Part shown: positions 25,231 through 33,710 of the stretch, piece by piece | Position numbering within the stretch: the stretch's first letter is position 1 | Layout of the letters: the number at the start of each line of letters is the position of its first letter | Assembly: GCA_023432855.1 (NCBI GenBank) | Contig: JAEZEZ010000072.1 | Coordinates: forward strand, 19,906 to 83,905 | Direction: 5' to 3' | Source: Pseudomonadota bacterium | GTDB taxonomy: Bacteria > Pseudomonadota > Alphaproteobacteria > Caulobacterales > Caulobacteraceae | Length of the DNA: 64,000 bases | The notes under the pieces: model-generated | Seen by the model: only the letters and a program-made list of their open reading frames with translations | Databases searched by the model: none | What the model was told of the DNA's origin: nothing | Position numbers and translations under genes: made by a program

Positions 25231-26516
25231 GGCGAGTCGTTTCGCTCCAGGGGCGGCGACACCCGGATGCCTGTGATCTGGTTGCGCTGCCGGCGCAGCA
25301 CCTGAAACCGGTGGCCATGGAAGACGAAGGTCTGTCCCGGCTCCGGAATGGTCTGGGCCTCGTGGATGACCAGCCCGGCGACGGTGACGGCGTCGTCCTC
25401 GGGCAAGCTCCAGTCCATGGCGCGGTTCAGGTCCCGGATCGGGACCTGGCCATCGAGGTGCACCGAACCGTCGGCCTGCCGCCGCACGCCCTGCACGGTG
25501 GCGTCGTGCTCGTCGTCGATCTCTCCGACGATCTCCTCGAGGATGTCCTCCAGCGTCACCAGCCCCATCAGGGCGCCGTACTCGTCGACCACCAGCGCGA
25601 AGTGATGGCGACGCTTCAGGAAGGCCTGCAGCTGGTCCTTCAGGTTCGTGGTCTCGGGCACGAACCAAGGCTCGAGCATGATGTCGGCGATGTCCAGCTT
25701 GTCGGGCTCTCCGCCCGCTGCGACCAGAGCCCGCATCAGGTCGCGGGCATGCAGGACGCCCACGATGTTCTCGGGATTGTCGCGGTATAGGGGGATGCGC
25801 GTGTGACCGACCTCCAGCGCCTCGGCCACCAGCTCGGACGGCGGCATGTCCGCGTCCAGCATGGCGATGTTCTTGCGGTGGACCATGACCTGTTCGACCG
25901 TCAGGTCGGAGAGGTCGAGAACGCCCCCCAGCATCTGCCGGTCGCTGCCCTCCACCAGGCCTTCGGAATGATGATACTCGACCGCGTCACGGATCTGGTC
26001 GTGCGCGGCGAGCACATCCACGGCCATCCCCAGCTTGACGCCGAACGGGCGCAGGGTGAGCCGCACCACCCACTGGGCCGCGTTGGCGAGCGGGCCGAAC
26101 ACCTTCACGACGACCAGCGCGGGAAGCGACAGCAGACGGGCCGCTGAATCGGCGCGTGTGATCGCGACCGTCTTGGGCATGATCTCCGAAAAGATGACGA
26201 TGAGGACGGTCATCACCCCGGTTGCGATCGCAACACCCAGGGCGCCGGGGAACGCCTGGCTGAGCACCGCCGTGGTGAGAGCCGAGGCCAGGATGTTCAC
26301 GACGTTGTTGCCGAGCAGGATGGCGCCGATTAGGGTTTCCTGGTCGTCGAGAAGCCGGTTCACCCGCCGCGCCGCCGGGTCGCCGTCACGCTCCAGTTGA
26401 TGCATGCGGGCGCGGCTGGCCGCGGTCATCGAGGTCTCGGACCCGGACATCAGCGCCGAAAGGAACAGCAGGACGATCAGGGCCAGGCCCAGAAGCAGCC
26501 ATGTTCCCGCGATCAC
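25227..26516 (-). CDS. CNNM-CBS-CorC_HlyC transporter family protein (YfjD-like)
   Basis: A 429-residue integral membrane protein: an N-terminal CNNM/DUF21 domain with three to four helices (GSETSMTAASRARMHQL, NNVVNILASALTTAVL, IFSEIMPKTVAI), two CBS domains (about 195-320, with QVMVHRKNIAMLD and MGLVTLEDILEEIVGE), and a C-terminal CorC_HlyC domain (about 345-425). Family members affect magnesium or cobalt efflux. It overlaps aroB (GTGA) and the GNAT gene (GTGA); the GTG at 26516 is the start. The aroK-aroB-CorC order is common in alphaproteobacteria. Confidence 0.9.
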   Translation of the reverse strand: MIAGTWLLLGLALIVLLFLSALMSGSETSMTAASRARMHQLERDGDPAARRVNRLLDDQETLIGAILLGNNVVNILASALTTAVLSQAFPGALGVAIATGVMTVLIVIFSEIMPKTVAITRADSAARLLSLPALVVVKVFGPLANAAQWVVRLTLRPFGVKLGMAVDVLAAHDQIRDAVEYHHSEGLVEGSDRQMLGGVLDLSDLTVEQVMVHRKNIAMLDADMPPSELVAEALEVGHTRIPLYRDNPENIVGVLHARDLMRALVAAGGEPDKLDIADIMLEPWFVPETTNLKDQLQAFLKRRHHFALVVDEYGALMGLVTLEDILEEIVGEIDDEHDATVQGVRRQADGSVHLDGQVPIRDLNRAMDWSLPEDDAVTVAGLVIHEAQTIPEPGQTFVFHGHRFQVLRRQRNQITGIRVSPPLERNDSP

Positions 26517-27619
26517 GGGACCGCTCCTTCGGAAATCAGGAAGTTGTGCACGGCTGCCGGATCCACGCCCCTGGCCACAAAGGCCTGTCCTATACCGTTG
26601 GCCAGGATGAGGACCAAAGACCCACCCTCGGATTTCTTGTCCTGACGCATGTGGGACAGGAGGGCGGCAGCCGACAGCGGGGCGGCGCCCGCGCGGTCCA
26701 GACGCACCGGGAGGCCGGCACGCCCGAGCACCTCCTGTGCGCGGGCCGCGTCACCTTCCGTACAGAGGCCTTCGCGCGCCGAGAAACGAAACGCCAGTGC
26801 GCACCCCAGGGCGACCGCTTCGCCGTGCAGCATCGAGAAACTTGTCTCTGCCTCGATTGCATGTCCGAAAGTGTGGCCCAGGTTGAGGAGGGCGCGGCTT
26901 CCATGGTCACGCGCATCTTCGCTCACGATCCGGGCCTTCATGCCGATGCAGTGAGCAACTGCCGCTCCAAGCTGTTCACGGTCGCGCGCAAGGACGAGGT
27001 CGCCTCCCCCCTCCAGACGCTCGAAGAATGCGGCATCGCCCAGCAGTCCGTACTTCACCACCTCGGCGTAGCCGGCCCGCATCTCGCGCTCGGGCAGGGT
27101 GTCGAGCACGCCGAGGTCGCATAGGACGAGGCGTGGCTGGTGGAACGCGCCGATGAGGTTCTTGCCGCGCGGCGTGTCGATGGCCGTCTTGCCGCCGACG
27201 GAAGAGTCGACCTGGGCCAGCAGGGTCGTCGGAATCTGGATGAAGTCGACGCCGCGCTTGTAGATCGCCGCGGCGAAACCCGCGAGATCGCCGACCACTC
27301 CGCCGCCAAACGCAACCACCTGATCGCCGCGGTCCAGGTCGAGCGCGAGCAGCCGGTCGCAGAGTTCCTCCAGCTGTCCAAAGCTCTTGGAGCCCTCGCC
27401 CGGCGGGATCGTCAGGATGGTCGAAGTCACCTCGGCCCGTTCCAGGGCCGCGATCAGCGCAGGTCCGTGCAGCGCGCCGACGGTCTCGTCCGTGACCACC
27501 ACACATCGCCTGCGGGCCAGGAGCGGCGCGATCAGCTCGCCCGCACGGGCAAGCAGGCCCTCGCCCACCCTGACCTGATAGGGGCGAAACCCCTCGCCGG
27601 AAACGTCGATCACGCTCAT
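26513..27619 (-). CDS. aroB: 3-dehydroquinate synthase
   Basis: Second step of the shikimate pathway: DAHP to 3-dehydroquinate, NAD- and zinc- or cobalt-dependent. The 368-residue protein has the block GGGVVGDLAGFAAAIYKRG, the IPTTLLAQVDSSVGGKTAID stretch, GAFHQP, the AEVVKYG segment, and the metal ligands in LNLGHTFGHAIE and LHGEAVALG. Start at the ATG at 27617-27619 overlaps the aroK stop as ATGA, so the two act as one unit. Confidence 0.96.
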   Translation of the reverse strand: MSVIDVSGEGFRPYQVRVGEGLLARAGELIAPLLARRRCVVVTDETVGALHGPALIAALERAEVTSTILTIPPGEGSKSFGQLEELCDRLLALDLDRGDQVVAFGGGVVGDLAGFAAAIYKRGVDFIQIPTTLLAQVDSSVGGKTAIDTPRGKNLIGAFHQPRLVLCDLGVLDTLPEREMRAGYAEVVKYGLLGDAAFFERLEGGGDLVLARDREQLGAAVAHCIGMKARIVSEDARDHGSRALLNLGHTFGHAIEAETSFSMLHGEAVALGCALAFRFSAREGLCTEGDAARAQEVLGRAGLPVRLDRAGAAPLSAAALLSHMRQDKKSEGGSLVLILANGIGQAFVARGVDPAAVHNFLISEGAVP

Positions 27620-28188
27620 GCGAGGTGGGCCCTGAGCGCGTCAACGATGCGCGCTACCGCAGCATCGTGGGCGGAGTCGGGCGTCTCCACCACGATGTCC
27701 GCCTCGGCGTAGACTGGATAGCGCCTGTCGGCCTGCTCGCTCAGCACCTCGGCCGGGTTCTTTCCTCGCAACAGCGGCCGGGTGTCCCTGCGCGCCACCC
27801 TTCGTGCGAGCACATCGATATCCGCCTTCAACCAGATGGTGACGGCGCGCTCGCGCAGCAGCCGGCGCGTCTGCTCATCCATGTAGGCTCCGCCTCCGGT
27901 CGCCAGCACCAGCGGACCGTCCGCCAGGAGGCGGGCGATGACGCGGCGCTCGCCGGAGCGGAACTCCGGCTCCCCGAGCTCCGAAAAAATGTCCGCGACG
28001 CTGCGCCCGGCGGCGCGCTCGATCTCCGCATCCGCATCGCAGAACCGGTACCCCAGGGCAGTGGCGAGTCGCCGCCCGACGGTCGTCTTTCCGGAGCCCA
28101 TCAGGCCCACGAGTGCGACGGCGCGGCCGCCGAGCAGCTCGGCGAGCGATGTGTTATGGGAAAGGGGTGCGTCCGGTGAGTGGTTCAT
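27616..28188 (-). CDS. aroK: shikimate kinase
   Basis: Phosphorylates shikimate. The 190-residue protein has the Walker A GLMGSGKTT, the shikimate-binding DADAEIE, GEPEFRSGERRVIARL, GGGAYMDE and the LID block RDTRPLLRGKNP. The ATG at 28186-28188 gives a short, poorly conserved lead-in (residues 1-24) before the P-loop; further in-frame upstream sequence is only antisense to xerD. The gene is head to head with xerD, whose start lies 54 bp away, so promoters must overlap the two 5' ends. Confidence 0.95.
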   Translation of the reverse strand: MNHSPDAPLSHNTSLAELLGGRAVALVGLMGSGKTTVGRRLATALGYRFCDADAEIERAAGRSVADIFSELGEPEFRSGERRVIARLLADGPLVLATGGGAYMDEQTRRLLRERAVTIWLKADIDVLARRVARRDTRPLLRGKNPAEVLSEQADRRYPVYAEADIVVETPDSAHDAAVARIVDALRAHLA

Positions 28189-28242
28189 GAAACAAGCGGC
28201 CTTTATGGCGCCCGCCGCGGCAGCGGCCAAGGTTGGCCGTCG

Positions 28243-29154
28243 GTGAGCCTGTCTGACCGGGCCGAGGCCTTTCTCGAGATGATGGCGGTCGAGCGGGACG
28301 CCTCGCCGAACACGCTGGCGGCCTATGGTCGGGACCTCGCGGACGCGGAAGCCTTTCTCGCCGGCCGGGGTGGTCTGGACGCCGCCGCTCCCGAGGACAT
28401 CGAGGCATGGTTCGGCGACCTTACCAGGCGCGGACTGTCGGCGGCGACCGCGGCGCGGCGGCGATCGGCGGTGCGCCAGTATTATCGCTTCTGCCTTGCG
28501 GAGGGCTGGCGCACGGACGATCCGTCCAGGCGGGTCGAGGCGCCGAAGCAGGGAAGATCGCTCCCCAAGGTGCTCAGCCGCGATGAGGTCGGACGGCTGA
28601 TCGCCGCCGCCGCCGCCCGGAACGGCGCTCAGGGACTGCGTCTGGCCTGCATGGTTGAGCTGCTCTACGCCTCGGGATTGCGGGTCTCGGAACTGCTGGC
28701 GCTGAAGCTGGAGTCGCTGGCCCGGGACCCCGCCTACCTGATCGTGCGTGGCAAGGGCGGCAAGGAACGCCTCGCTCCCCTTAACGACGCCGCCCGAGCT
28801 GCGGTCAGAACCTACCTCGAAACCGGACGCTCCACCTTCCTGCCCGAGGGCGACAAGACCAATCCCTGGCTCTTCCCTTCCCGTGGCGCCGGCGGGCGCC
28901 TGACCCGCCGCCGGCTGGGCCAGCTGCTCGACCAGGCGGCGCTGGACGCGGGCATCGACCCCGCCCGTGTCAGCCCGCACGTACTGCGACATGCCTTCGC
29001 CACCCACCTGCTGGAGGGCGGCGCAGACCTCCGCGTGGTGCAGACCCTGCTCGGCCACGCCGACATCTCCACCACCCAGATCTACACCCACGTCATGGGC
29101 GACCGCCTGCGCGAGGTGGTGGGGTCGCACCCGCTGGCTCGCGAAGACGACTGA
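28243..29154 (+). CDS. xerD: site-specific tyrosine recombinase XerD
   Basis: Resolves chromosome dimers at dif with XerC. The 303-residue protein has an N-terminal SAM-like core-binding domain (about 5-90) and the catalytic domain with YASGLRVSELLALKLE (Arg), VRGKGGKERLAPL, HVLRHAFATHLLEGGAD (HxxR), LLGHADISTTQIYTHV (His and nucleophile Tyr). It ends DRLREVVGSHP. A GTG at 28243 gives a standard length; a GTG at 28180 would add 21 residues and overlap the aroK start codon region. XerD rather than XerC is favoured by the C-terminal sequence and length, not proven. Confidence 0.9.
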   Translation: MSLSDRAEAFLEMMAVERDASPNTLAAYGRDLADAEAFLAGRGGLDAAAPEDIEAWFGDLTRRGLSAATAARRRSAVRQYYRFCLAEGWRTDDPSRRVEAPKQGRSLPKVLSRDEVGRLIAAAAARNGAQGLRLACMVELLYASGLRVSELLALKLESLARDPAYLIVRGKGGKERLAPLNDAARAAVRTYLETGRSTFLPEGDKTNPWLFPSRGAGGRLTRRRLGQLLDQAALDAGIDPARVSPHVLRHAFATHLLEGGADLRVVQTLLGHADISTTQIYTHVMGDRLREVVGSHPLAREDD

Positions 29155-29155
29155 A

Positions 29156-29464
29156 TCAGGGTCGTCTGGCGCTCCCTACAAGCTGATCGAGCGCCTGGAG
29201 ATAGGCCGCGAACGCCTTTCTGCCTTCCCTGGTGATGCGAATACGCGTGAGCGGCTTGAGATTGAGGAAACTCTTCTCGATTTCGACGTAGCCGGCGTCC
29301 TGCAGCTTGCGCAGGTGGACCGACAGGTTGCCCTGGGTGGCCTCCAGCGCGGTCTTCAGCTCGGTGAAGTCGGCCACCTCGGCGTCGGCCAGATAGACCA
29401 TGATCCCCAGCCGCAGGCGGCCGTGGATGACCTCGTCCAGCTTGCCGACGTCGGCCGCGCCCAT
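29156..29464 (-). CDS. winged-helix transcriptional regulator (HTH_27/PF13601-like)
   Basis: A 102-residue DNA-binding protein, essentially one winged helix: LDEVIHGRLRLGIMVYLADAE, then FTELKTALEATQGNLSVHLRKLQDAGYVEIEK, the recognition helix, and a wing with TRIRITREGRKAF. This family is used for one-domain ArsR/MarR-like repressors without a metal site. It is the last gene of a four-gene minus-strand operon and sits 4 bp after a membrane protein, a gene pair often seen together. Autoregulation through the palindrome before the first gene is possible. It is convergent with xerD, 1 bp apart. Confidence 0.85.
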   Translation of the reverse strand: MGAADVGKLDEVIHGRLRLGIMVYLADAEVADFTELKTALEATQGNLSVHLRKLQDAGYVEIEKSFLNLKPLTRIRITREGRKAFAAYLQALDQLVGSARRP

Positions 29465-29468
29465 GGAT

Positions 29469-30089
29469 TCAGCCGTTCTGGCGCGCCAGGCGCATCATCA
29501 CGGCCCCGGGAAGCGCCATGAGCAGGAGCAGCGACAGGGCGGCGATCAGGATGTACCGCTCGAGCGCATCGATCGACAGGCCCAGCGCGAGCGAGGCCGC
29601 GAGCCAGCCCAGGGCGACGGCTCCGAGCCAACCCCTGCGCCTGACCTGCCAGACCGCGAACCAGGCGGCGCCCTGCAGGGCGAAGATGACCGCGGGATAG
29701 AACAGCCAGATCTGGAAATCCTGCTGGCGCGCGGCGTTGACGGCGAACACCGCGACCATGACCAGGTTGGCGAGCCCGATGCCCGCGAACATCCCCTGGA
29801 CCGCTCGCGACTGGGAGCCGGTTTCGGTCCGCTTCCGGTCGCGCCACAGCACGACACACAGGATCACCAGGAAGGCGGCGGTAGGGCCTGCGGAAAACAG
29901 GAGGTTCACCAGATCGGGCGCATCGATCCAGCCACGCATCTGTCCCCAGTGGAACAGGCATTGAAGCCCGTAAAGCAGGCCGGCGGCCAGGAACACGGAG
30001 CCGCCGGACGTACCGGCGCGCCCGCCATGCTCGACGAGGCTGCGCATGAAGGCCAGGTCGTCCTGGGCCGTCTTGATGGGATCGGTCAT
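29469..30089 (-). CDS. multi-spanning membrane protein paired with the winged-helix regulator
   Basis: A 206-residue protein with about six predicted membrane helices and a cytoplasmic N-terminal MTDPIKTAQDDLAFMRSLVEHGG. No named domain is recognised. The ATG at 30089 follows GGAGG, a strong ribosome site. It lies 4 bp upstream of the regulator and 16 bp downstream of a second membrane protein, so the whole set is probably one operon. A role in sensing or responding to an envelope signal together with the regulator is only an inference. Confidence 0.75.
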   Translation of the reverse strand: MTDPIKTAQDDLAFMRSLVEHGGRAGTSGGSVFLAAGLLYGLQCLFHWGQMRGWIDAPDLVNLLFSAGPTAAFLVILCVVLWRDRKRTETGSQSRAVQGMFAGIGLANLVMVAVFAVNAARQQDFQIWLFYPAVIFALQGAAWFAVWQVRRRGWLGAVALGWLAASLALGLSIDALERYILIAALSLLLLMALPGAVMMRLARQNG

Positions 30090-30105
30090 CGACGCCTCCA
30101 ATTGC

Positions 30106-30552
30106 TCAGGCCGCAAGTGCGCGCCGATTCGCGCCCGTTCCACAGCCCCGAAGGGCGAGGCGTGAGACGTAGCGCACGATTTCGGCCGCGCCCATCAGAC
30201 CCGCGATCGCATGGACGATCATGGCCTCCCCTTCGGGCGCCAGGAGGAGGAACGGCAAGGCCCACATACCCATCATGAGAACGCCGTAGCCATTGCGCGC
30301 GCTCTGGGCGTTGATGCGATGCTCACGCTCGCGGTCGACCCTCGCCTCCGGCAGTTCCAGAAGGAGGGCGACGGTCACGGCGACCAGTACGTGGAAGGCC
30401 GTCATGCCCGCGATGATGACCAGGTAGAGCCCCACCAACTCCGCGATCGCGGACGGCCCGCCGAGAGGCGCCGTCATGGCGGCGAAGGCGTAGCCGCCAT
30501 ACGCAAGGACGAGAACGACGAGGGTTACGGCGTCGGTGCGGTTGGGTGACAT
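30106..30552 (-). CDS. small multi-spanning membrane protein, unknown
   Basis: A 148-residue protein with four predicted membrane helices, an N-terminal SPNRTDAVTLVVLVLAYGGYAFAA segment and a mid-protein helix pair around a charged loop (EARVDREREHRIN). The start at 30552 follows AAGGA. It is the second gene of the operon. No family was recognised, so no function is offered beyond association with the regulator and acyltransferase. Confidence 0.7.
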   Translation of the reverse strand: MSPNRTDAVTLVVLVLAYGGYAFAAMTAPLGGPSAIAELVGLYLVIIAGMTAFHVLVAVTVALLLELPEARVDREREHRINAQSARNGYGVLMMGMWALPFLLLAPEGEAMIVHAIAGLMGAAEIVRYVSRLALRGCGTGANRRALAA

Positions 30553-30563
30553 GGCGAGTTCCT

Positions 30564-31793
30564 TCAGACGGGTTCGGCGGCCGGGGGAAGACGGGCTCCG
30601 ACCTCCCGCCTGGCGGGCCGACGAGCGTTCAGCAGACCGCCGACGACCGTGTGGCGGACGACGAGCTGATAGCTGGCGAGCGCGACGGCCAGGGTTCCGG
30701 CCACGATGAGCGTGAACTTCAGCGGAGCGGGCCAGGCCATGGGGGCCACCCAGACCTGCAGGGCCATCACGAGCGGGAGGTGGACGATGTAGATCCAGTA
30801 GGAAGCATCGGCGAGGTAGCGCCGGACGGGGCTCCGGCCGGCGAACAGGGCCATGCCCAGCCCGATCACCCCGAACGTCCAGGACCATAGGGCCATGGCG
30901 TAGCAGGCGGCGTAGATCCAGGCGTCGACGCCCTGCCCGCCAGGTTCGACGACCGGCTCGGGACCCACGAGGTAGAGGCAAACCCCGGTCAGGATGACCG
31001 CCAGACCGATATTGAGCGGCCAGCGCCGCCGGAGCACCTGCAGCAGTTCCAGCTGCCTGTGCAGCAGCCAGCCGAGCGTGAACGCGGCGCCGTATGCCGT
31101 AACGGCCTGCAGGTTCGGGACGAGGCCCGTGTCCGGAGTCTTTACCCCGAACCACATTAGCCACTCCGGATCCCCGGCGAGCGCCAGCGCGAGCGGCGCA
31201 GCCAGAAGGACGGGGCCCCAGAAGCCGACCAGCCCCCGCACGGCCCGATCCGCGCCGGCGCGCAGGCGTCCCTGCCGGTCGATCGCCGCCACGGCGCCGC
31301 GCATCGCCAGCGCCGTCGCGTAGAAGACGAGCAGCACATACAGGAACCACAGGTGGGTCAGCGGGAAGGTCCCCACGGTCATCGGCGGCGGCGGTGGCGA
31401 ATCCTGCGGAATCGCGCCGCCGTTCGACTGAATCGCGGCCCAGATCACGCAGGCCACGATGGCCGGAAACACGATCGGCCAGAAGATGATCAACGGCAGC
31501 GCGATGCGCTTCAACCGATCCGTTACGAACCCGGCCGCGCCGCGCCTGTGGAACAGCATGCGTCCGAACAGGCCCGCCAGCAGGAAGAACACCGCCATGC
31601 GAAAGATGTGCAGCACGTAGAAGACAAGGCCGAGTCCGGCGCTCTCGGTGGCGTCCTTCACGATCCACAACTGCTGACCCGGCAGGAAGGACATGGTCGC
31701 GTGAAGCGCCACGCCGCCAAGCAGCGCGAAAGCCCGCACCGCATCCAGCCCGTGCAGGCGCTCGCGGCCCGCCGTTTCTCCATGTCCGCCCAT
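30564..31793 (-). CDS. acyltransferase-3 family membrane protein (OpgC/OafA-like)
   Basis: A 409-residue integral membrane acyltransferase with about ten helices. The family opening motif is present as LHGLDAVRAFALLGGVALHATM with the catalytic-candidate histidine, followed by FRMAVFFLLAGLFGR, HLWFLYVLLVFYA and a C-terminal YLADASYWIYIVHLPLV. These enzymes O-acylate sugars of lipopolysaccharide, glucans or other surface molecules, often with succinyl or acetyl groups. It is the first gene of the four-gene operon; ATG at 31793 with GGGAGG upstream. The substrate is unknown. Confidence 0.82.
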   Translation of the reverse strand: MGGHGETAGRERLHGLDAVRAFALLGGVALHATMSFLPGQQLWIVKDATESAGLGLVFYVLHIFRMAVFFLLAGLFGRMLFHRRGAAGFVTDRLKRIALPLIIFWPIVFPAIVACVIWAAIQSNGGAIPQDSPPPPPMTVGTFPLTHLWFLYVLLVFYATALAMRGAVAAIDRQGRLRAGADRAVRGLVGFWGPVLLAAPLALALAGDPEWLMWFGVKTPDTGLVPNLQAVTAYGAAFTLGWLLHRQLELLQVLRRRWPLNIGLAVILTGVCLYLVGPEPVVEPGGQGVDAWIYAACYAMALWSWTFGVIGLGMALFAGRSPVRRYLADASYWIYIVHLPLVMALQVWVAPMAWPAPLKFTLIVAGTLAVALASYQLVVRHTVVGGLLNARRPARREVGARLPPAAEPV

Positions 31794-32091
31794 CGCAACC
31801 TCCCATCAGCCCTGAAAGGCTCTAGATGAACTTGTTTGCAATGTAAACATGTTTGATAGGATGACTTGCGAAGCCTGAGGTGGTGTCCCACGCCGATCCA
31901 TGCAGTCGAGGCGCCCCCTCGCTCGCTGGGGACGGGAGCGCGGTCGGGCTGGGGCGGGGGAAAACCGTCGCGATGGGCCAGGCGGTTGGGGTTGCGGGCG
32001 CGACCAGCCGGGGGTTGTCCGCGGTGCTGTCCGGGGCCACGCTAGGCGCTCAGTCGCAGGGACGCGCCTGTTGATCTACTCAGGGGACCGA
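31794..32091. other. divergent intergenic region with a G-rich tract
   Basis: A 298-bp non-coding region between the acyltransferase operon and the CadC-like gene. It holds the palindrome at 31833-31849 and, at 31928-31960 on the plus strand, five G-runs of three to five with short loops (one loop of nine), which could form a G-quadruplex. The rest is GC-rich with no clear -35/-10 pair for either gene. Confidence 0.4.
31833..31849. promoter_or_regulatory. 17-bp near-perfect palindrome, likely operator
   Basis: TGTTTGCAATGTAAACA reads almost identically on both strands (TGTTTrCA around the centre, yTGyAAACA), with only the sixth and twelfth bases unmatched. It lies in an AT-rich patch 40 bp before the start codon of the acyltransferase operon and about 240 bp from the CadC-like gene. 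An operator for the winged-helix regulator encoded last in the operon is the simplest reading. Confidence 0.5.
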
Positions 32092-32649
32092 ATGGTTGCG
32101 GAAAGGGGGCTCAGGGCGCAACCAGGCCGCCGCTTCCTCGTCATTGGCGACGTGGTCGCGGATTCCGAGCGGAACCTCGTCCTGCGTGAGGGCGAAATCA
32201 TCAAGCTCGAGCCGAAGGTCATGGCGCTGCTGCTGTATCTCGCCGCCAATCATGGGCGAGTGGTCGGCAGGGGCGAGTTGATCGCCGGCGTATGGGGCGG
32301 GCTGCATGTCGTCGACGAGGCGATCCAGCGCGCAGTGTCGATATTGCGGGCGGCCCTTGGGGACGATGCAAGACATCCGCGCCTGATCGAGACGGTGCCG
32401 ACCCGGGGTTACCGCCTGCTTGTCGGTCCACGGCCGCTTGAGAAGCCGATGGCGCCCACCGCGGGCAGTTTCGCCAAATCGAGGTTTATCGGTTTGTTGC
32501 TGGCCGCACTTCTGGCGGGCCTGGTCGTCGGGGCCGCCTTCGTGCGCATGTCCGATCAGCCGGTGAACGAGGCGATAGCGCCCCCCGCCCCGGCCCCGTC
32601 CAGGGACGCCGGAGCGCGCAAGGCGCAGCCTGCGCCCCGGGCGCCCTAA
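32092..32649 (+). CDS. CadC/ToxR-like transmembrane transcription regulator (minimal)
   Basis: A 185-residue protein with a cytoplasmic OmpR/CadC-type winged helix (about residues 12-107: FLVIGDVVADSERNLVLREG, KVMALLLYLAANHGRVVGRGELI, then VQRAVSILR-like and RLIETVPTRGYRLLV) and one membrane helix (about 127-149, GLLLAALLAGLVVGAAFV). The remaining 35 residues outside are proline- and alanine-rich, so there is no evident periplasmic sensor domain. The ATG at 32092 follows GGGGA. It is divergent from the acyltransferase operon and could control it, but this is not shown by the sequence. Confidence 0.8.
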   Translation: MVAERGLRAQPGRRFLVIGDVVADSERNLVLREGEIIKLEPKVMALLLYLAANHGRVVGRGELIAGVWGGLHVVDEAIQRAVSILRAALGDDARHPRLIETVPTRGYRLLVGPRPLEKPMAPTAGSFAKSRFIGLLLAALLAGLVVGAAFVRMSDQPVNEAIAPPAPAPSRDAGARKAQPAPRAP

Positions 32650-32719
32650 GGGCGCGGTTGCCGCAACGGCGGCTTGGCCCTAGTTTCCGCCGCTTCGAAA
32701 AACCCCTAGTGAACTGCGG

Positions 32720-33691
32720 ATGACGCCGCCCGCCCGCCATTACCTCGAATTCGAACGCCCGATCGCCGACCTCGAAGCCAAGATCGAGGAACTGTCGCGG
32801 CTGTCCGAAACCGCCGGGCCGGGAGCCTTCGAGGCGGAGATCGCAGCCCTTCGAGGGCGCGTCGAGCAAATGCGGCGCGACTCCTACGCTCACCTCGATC
32901 CCTGGCAGAAGACGCAGGTGGCGCGCCACCCGGAGCGCCCGCACTTCATGGATTACGTCGGGGCCCTGATCGAGGAGTTCGTGGAGCTGCGTGGGGACCG
33001 CAAGTTCGGCGACGATCAGGCCATTGTCGGCGGCCTCGGCCGTTTCCGGGGACGCGCGGTCGTGGTCATGGGCCACGAGAAGGGCTGGGACACCACGACC
33101 CGCCTCAAGCACAACTTCGGGATGGCCCGGCCTGAGGGCTACCGCAAGGCGGTCCGTCTGATGGACATGGCCGAGCAGTTCGGACTGCCGGTGCTGACCT
33201 TCGTCGACACGGCGGGAGCCTATCCCGGGATCGGAGCCGAGGAGCGCGGCCAGGCCGAAGCGATCGCGCGGTCAACCGAGCGTGGCCTGACGCTGGGGAC
33301 GCCCATGATTTCTACGGTGACCGGCGAAGGCGGGTCCGGCGGCGCCATCGCGCTGGCCGCGGCCAACAAGGTCCTCATCCTCGAGCACTCGATCTATTCG
33401 GTCATCTCGCCTGAAGGCGCGGCGTCGATCCTGTGGCGCGACGGCAGCCGCGCCAGGGACGCTGCCGACCAGATGAAAATCACTGCGCCGGATCTGCTGA
33501 AGCTCGGCATCATCGACCGCATCGTCCCGGAACCCCCGGGCGGCGCGCATTCGGACCGCGAAGCGGCCATGGCGGCGGTAGGCGACGCCGTCGAGGAGGA
33601 ACTGAACGCGCTTGCGGACCTGACCGCGGACCAGCTGCGCGCCCAGCGCGCCGAGCGCTTCTATGCCATCGGCAAGACCGGTATCGTCTGA
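32720..33691 (+). CDS. accA: acetyl-CoA carboxylase carboxyltransferase, alpha subunit
   Basis: Transfers carboxyl from biotin to acetyl-CoA to make malonyl-CoA, working with AccD. The 323-residue length is typical. The N-terminal LEFERPIADLEAKIEEL helix, the FMDYVGALIEEFVELRGDR block, GRFRGRAVVVMGHEKG, and the crotonase-fold block TFVDTAGAYPGIGAEERGQAEAIA are all diagnostic, with GEGGSGGAIALA forming the acyl-CoA pocket. No accB, accC or accD is nearby, as is usual for accA in alphaproteobacteria. Confidence 0.96.
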   Translation: MTPPARHYLEFERPIADLEAKIEELSRLSETAGPGAFEAEIAALRGRVEQMRRDSYAHLDPWQKTQVARHPERPHFMDYVGALIEEFVELRGDRKFGDDQAIVGGLGRFRGRAVVVMGHEKGWDTTTRLKHNFGMARPEGYRKAVRLMDMAEQFGLPVLTFVDTAGAYPGIGAEERGQAEAIARSTERGLTLGTPMISTVTGEGGSGGAIALAAANKVLILEHSIYSVISPEGAASILWRDGSRARDAADQMKITAPDLLKLGIIDRIVPEPPGGAHSDREAAMAAVGDAVEEELNALADLTADQLRAQRAERFYAIGKTGIV

Positions 33692-33710
33692 CCCTCCGCG
33701 GGAGGTGCTC

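Noticed and set aside
28189..29130. N-terminal extension of aroK antisense to xerD (504 residues in total)
   Set aside because: The shikimate kinase fold needs only the last 190 residues; the extension is the mirror of a confirmed recombinase gene.
30553..31806. In-frame upstream extension of the 148-residue membrane protein across the acyltransferase gene (566 residues in total)
   Set aside because: The acyltransferase in the overlapping frame has clear family motifs and its own ribosome site; the extension is a low-complexity Arg/Gly/Ala shadow.
31880..32074. A 64-residue plus-strand open frame in the divergent gap upstream of the CadC-like gene
   Set aside because: No family match, no ribosome site, glycine/alanine-rich, and it overlaps the G-rich tract; more likely untranslated leader.
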